A stretch of 8,344 nt of DNA. Origin: Verrucomicrobiota bacterium (GTDB lineage Bacteria > Verrucomicrobiota > Verrucomicrobiia > Verrucomicrobiales > Akkermansiaceae). Numbering within the stretch: position 1 is the first letter of the stretch; each line of letters opens with the position of its first letter. The notes under the pieces are model-generated. The model was given only the letters and a program-made list of their open reading frames with translations. It was not told the DNA's origin and ran no database searches. This document shows positions 6,045 through 8,344 of the stretch, piece by piece. Position numbers and translations under genes: made by a program. Location: contig VFJU01000185.1 of the NCBI GenBank assembly GCA_009885905.1, positions 1 through 8,344 of the forward strand, in the 5' to 3' direction.

Positions 6045-7970
6045 ATGAAGATCGATATTGTGACAGACACCTTCGTTCCCGATGTGAATGGAGTCGCGAT
6101 GACACTGGGTCGCCTAACGGATGGGCTAAAGAAGCGAGGACACACGGTGCACGTCATCCATACGGGGATCACCGCGAAGACGGGTGAAACTTGTGTTACT
6201 GCTGTCTCGCTACCGGGTTACAAAGAGATTCGCGTTGGCCTTCCCAAGCCTTTCGAACTTCGAACTCGCTGGCTGAAAAGCCGCCCTGACGCCATCTACG
6301 TCGCCACCGAAAGCCCGTTAGGAAAATCCGCACTTAAAGCGGCCAACGCGCTATCCATACCGGTGGCCTCCGGGTTTCACACAAATTTTCACCAATACAT
6401 GGCGCAATACGGAATGGGAGGATTCCAGCCTCTGGCATTGGCCTATTTAAAACATTTCCATCAGCGCGCGGACTGCACCCTAACACCTTCCAAGGACATG
6501 GTAGAACTACTTTGCCGTGAAGGATTTCAGAACGTTCATCTCCTAGGGCGCGGGGTGGACACCGAATTGTTTTCACCCCACAAACGCTGTGAAACATTGC
6601 GCTCTCAATGGGGAGCCAGCACGGAGTCTCCCGTTGCCGTAATGGTGGGGCGAGTCGCACCCGAGAAGAATTTCGATCTCGCGATGAAAACCTTCGAGCA
6701 AATGCGCCAAGCCGTGCCTGATGTGCAATGTGTCGTGATCGGAGACGGGCCCCTGCGACTCAAACTGGCGGTGAAGTATCCATGGGCTCATTTTGTAGGA
6801 GTCCAATCCGGTGAGGAGCTTGCTAAGCACTATGCCTCCTCTGATGTGCTTATCTTTCCGAGCGAAACTGAAACATTTGGAAACGTGTTGCTGGAAGCGA
6901 TGGCCAGCGGTCTCGCCACGGTTAGTTACGACTACGCAGCCTCCGCACTGCACGTGATAAACGAAGAGAACGGCCTCAAAACCACCAAGGGAGAAGAACT
7001 AACATTTATCAATCACGCACTGCAGGCTCTGTCTCTCACATCAGATGACGACCTCCGAAAGTCTGCTAGAAATACAGCCGAAACACTCGGCTGGGATCAT
7101 GTGGTTGACTCGTTTGCTAACAGGCTCATTGAAATGAAGAACCGCAACAAAATCAAGGACATGACGATTCCTAAAAAAACCAAAAGAAAAAAGCTTTCTT
7201 GCCGAACTGTTTTTCTATCAGACATTCATTTAGGCACCCTCGATAGCAAAGCAGATGAAGTGGTCAATTTCCTCAAACACATCAAGTGCAACAAACTCGT
7301 GCTCAATGGAGACATCATCGATGGATGGGCTCTCAAACGTGGATCGAGATGGACTTCTCGGCACAGCAGATTTATCCGCAAGGTGATAAAAATGACCGAA
7401 CAAGATGAAACGGAGGTGATTTATCTTCGTGGAAATCATGATGAAATTCTTGAGCGCTTCCTCCCCTTGTCTTTCGGTAAAATTCGGCTCACCAAAGAAC
7501 ACATTCACACGACCGCCAAGGATCAACGCTATCTCGTCGTGCATGGCGATGGATTCGACAGCGTCTCTACCAATCACAAGTGGCTCGCATCGTTAGGAGC
7601 GGTTGGCTACGATTTCCTCCTCAGCGTAAACCGCTTCTACAACCACTACCGAGCGTGGTGCGGCAAAGAATATTTTTCGCTAAGTAAGCACGTCAAAGCC
7701 AAAGTGAAGTCCGCTGTTAGCTTTGTAGACCGCTACGAAGAACTCCTCCAAGAACTTGCCCGCCATCGGAAATGTGACGGCATCATTTGTGGTCACATTC
7801 ACACACCCGAAGATAAAAAAGTAGGAGATATCCACTACCTCAATTCTGGCGACTGGGTGGAAAGTTTGACCGCCATCATCGAACATAACGATGGCACCAT
7901 GGAGTTGATAAACTACGCCAACTTCATGGAGAACTTGGAGCCACAACAAAATCCAGAGAATAGTCTCTGA
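6045..7970 (+). CDS. Fused GT4 glycosyltransferase and PlcP/LpxH-like metallophosphoesterase (probable Agt-PlcP lipid-remodelling enzyme)
   Basis: One uninterrupted 641-aa frame contains two enzymes.

Residues 1-365 are a GT-B, GT4-family glycosyltransferase: an N-terminal DTFVPDVNGV loop, LGRGVDTELF at 167-176, donor-site R203 and K208 (VGRVAPEKN), VIGDGP at 231-236, and the EX7E pair E276/E284 in ETFGNVLLEAMASG.

A Lys-rich linker (about 365-385) leads to residues 386-625, a metallophosphoesterase with every expected metal ligand: D393 and H395 (SDIHLG), D423 (NGDIIDGW), N464 (RGNHDE), H500 (VHGDGFD), H584 and H586 (GHIH). The SGDWVES motif at 601-607 and overall pattern match the group that includes PlcP, often annotated as UDP-2,3-diacylglucosamine diphosphatase.

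In Alphaproteobacteria, PlcP cuts phospholipid to diacylglycerol and the neighbouring Agt glycosylates it during phosphate starvation. Here both may be in one chain, cytoplasmic or membrane-peripheral; no transmembrane helix is seen. The alternative is a glycolipid or lipid A role. The ATG at 6045 starts directly on the GT-B fold. An internal ATG (7161, M373) falls at the linker. Confidence 0.88.
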   Translation: MKIDIVTDTFVPDVNGVAMTLGRLTDGLKKRGHTVHVIHTGITAKTGETCVTAVSLPGYKEIRVGLPKPFELRTRWLKSRPDAIYVATESPLGKSALKAANALSIPVASGFHTNFHQYMAQYGMGGFQPLALAYLKHFHQRADCTLTPSKDMVELLCREGFQNVHLLGRGVDTELFSPHKRCETLRSQWGASTESPVAVMVGRVAPEKNFDLAMKTFEQMRQAVPDVQCVVIGDGPLRLKLAVKYPWAHFVGVQSGEELAKHYASSDVLIFPSETETFGNVLLEAMASGLATVSYDYAASALHVINEENGLKTTKGEELTFINHALQALSLTSDDDLRKSARNTAETLGWDHVVDSFANRLIEMKNRNKIKDMTIPKKTKRKKLSCRTVFLSDIHLGTLDSKADEVVNFLKHIKCNKLVLNGDIIDGWALKRGSRWTSRHSRFIRKVIKMTEQDETEVIYLRGNHDEILERFLPLSFGKIRLTKEHIHTTAKDQRYLVVHGDGFDSVSTNHKWLASLGAVGYDFLLSVNRFYNHYRAWCGKEYFSLSKHVKAKVKSAVSFVDRYEELLQELARHRKCDGIICGHIHTPEDKKVGDIHYLNSGDWVESLTAIIEHNDGTMELINYANFMENLEPQQNPENSL

Positions 7971-7998
7971 CCCACAGTTCAAGTCGGCGTGTCAGAGA
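7964..7998 (+). terminator. Hairpin overlapping the stop codon of the fusion gene
   Basis: tctctgac (7964-7971) and gtcagaga (7991-7998) form a perfect 8-bp stem with a 19-base loop, and the TGA stop (7968-7970) lies inside the first arm. No T tract follows, so this is not a canonical intrinsic terminator. It may protect the 3' end or mark the boundary of the repeat block that starts here. Confidence 0.35.
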
Positions 7999-8058
7999 TA
8001 GGGCCGGCCCGCCGTGGTCGGTTGTCGGTGGTAGGGCTGACCCGCCGTGGTCCGCCCA
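7999..8058 (+). repeat. Two tandem GC-rich repeat units with a TAGGGC core
   Basis: Positions 7999-8019 and 8032-8052 are 21-base direct repeats that differ at two sites; both end in CCCGCCGTGGTC. The second, extended to 8030-8058 (starting GGTAGGGCTG), matches 23 of 29 bases with the reverse complement of 8149-8177. These are therefore degenerate, same-strand members of the family found further right. No ORF covering them has convincing protein character. Confidence 0.6.
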
Positions 8059-8148
8059 CTTGTCGCCATCGGCGTGAATGGTTACGGCACGAAGAAGAAA
8101 ATTCCCGAAGAAGTCGCATTTCATCGCATCTCACCCTCAGGGCCAAAG

Positions 8149-8172
8149 TCGGCGGGGCGCGGCGGCCCAGCC
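8149..8172 (-). repeat. Perfect 24-bp direct repeat, copy 1
   Basis: This segment (starting tcggcggggcgc, ending cccagcc) is identical over 24 bases to 8321-8344. On the minus strand, with the adjoining 8173-8177, it begins GGTAGGGCTGGGCCGCCG, giving the same GGTAGGGC head as the plus-strand unit at 8030. This marks it as an inverted member of a dispersed repeat family, of the REP or MITE type. No transposase is present in the window. Confidence 0.75.
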
Positions 8173-8211
8173 CTACCAGGTAGGGTTTCACCTCCGGGGG
8201 AACCGGTGAAA
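8171..8211. repeat. Head-to-head GGTAGGG palindrome followed by a 7-bp hairpin
   Basis: ccctacc (8171-8177) and ggtaggg (8179-8185) form a perfect inverted repeat around a single base, so two repeat heads lie back to back. Directly after it tttcacc (8186-8192) and ggtgaaa (8205-8211) form a 7-bp stem with a 12-base loop. This divergent arrangement is typical of REP-like clusters. Confidence 0.55.
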
Positions 8212-8285
8212 GGGGGGCGAACGGTCGAGACCAAGGGGAGACGTTCCGACTTTTCTTGGACTGCACGTTCTCGTCTCTTTCGCCT

Positions 8286-8310
8286 GCGCTCTCGGCGAGA
8301 GCGCCCTACC
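8286..8310 (-). repeat. GGTAGGGC-headed hairpin repeat unit
   Basis: gcgctctc (8286-8293) and gagagcgc (8297-8304) form a perfect 8-bp stem with a 3-base loop, immediately beside ccctacc (8304-8310). On the minus strand the unit reads GGTAGGGCGCTCTCGCCG and onward, with the same head as the units at 8030 and 8177 but a different body. It could fold as a stable RNA or DNA hairpin. Confidence 0.55.
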
Positions 8311-8320
8311 TTTCATGGGC

Positions 8321-8344
8321 TCGGCGGGGCGCGGCGGCCCAGCC
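8321..8344 (-). repeat. Perfect 24-bp direct repeat, copy 2 (reaches window edge)
   Basis: These 24 bases are identical to 8149-8172 and continue to the last base of the window, so the true repeat may be longer. The copies are 172 bases apart, start to start. Between them lie the 8171-8211 inverted repeats, the 8286-8304 hairpin, and no credible gene. Confidence 0.7.

Noticed and set aside
7979..8266. Overlapping ORFs of 64-95 codons on both strands after the fusion gene
   Set aside because: They are composed of the GC-rich repeat units and palindromes and translate to Arg/Pro-rich strings; the repeats explain the open frames.
7999..8344. Possible CRISPR array
   Set aside because: Repeats differ in sequence and orientation, spacing is irregular, there are too few regular units, and no cas gene is present.

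Overview
The window looks like chromosomal DNA from a member of the Verrucomicrobiota. This is inferred from three things: a PEP-CTERM-type C-terminus ending in RRRR at the left edge, a very large secreted multidomain protein with the C-terminal Asp-rich/FFR module common in that phylum, and GC-rich dispersed repeats carrying a GGTAGGGC core at the right edge. No rRNA, tRNA, CRISPR array, transposase or integrase was recognised.

Layout. (1) Positions 1-173 hold the 3' end of a plus-strand gene for a PEP-CTERM-sorted surface protein. (2) Positions 174-504 hold a minus-strand gene relic (218-407) with a candidate terminator beyond it, and a strong 11-bp hairpin that probably terminates the next gene. 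(3) Positions 505-5394 (minus) encode a 1629-residue exported protein: signal peptide, N-terminal beta domain, Calx-beta, choice-of-anchor-I-like propeller, 5'-nucleotidase-type phosphoesterase, C-terminal module. (4) Positions 5395-6044 form the divergent intergenic region. It holds a 9-bp inverted repeat, a plus-strand relic (5685-5902) with its own terminator, and two PHO-box-like tandem 11-mers, one ahead of each flanking gene. (5) Positions 6045-7970 (plus) encode a single 641-residue polypeptide that joins a GT4 glycosyltransferase to a PlcP/LpxH-like metallophosphoesterase. (6) Positions 7971-8344 are non-coding and packed with direct and inverted GGTAGGGC-type repeats.

How the genes may work together. 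The 6045-7970 protein reads as a natural fusion of the two enzymes that are separate neighbours (plcP and agt) in the phosphate-starvation lipid-remodelling pathway of Alphaproteobacteria. In that pathway a phospholipase C cuts phospholipid to diacylglycerol, and a glycosyltransferase converts the diacylglycerol to glycolipid. The divergent gene encodes an exported nucleotidase-like phosphoesterase that could release phosphate outside the cytoplasm. Together with the similar tandem 11-mers upstream of both, this suggests a small phosphate-economy locus. The enzyme families and motif residues are read from sequence; the shared pathway and regulation are inference.
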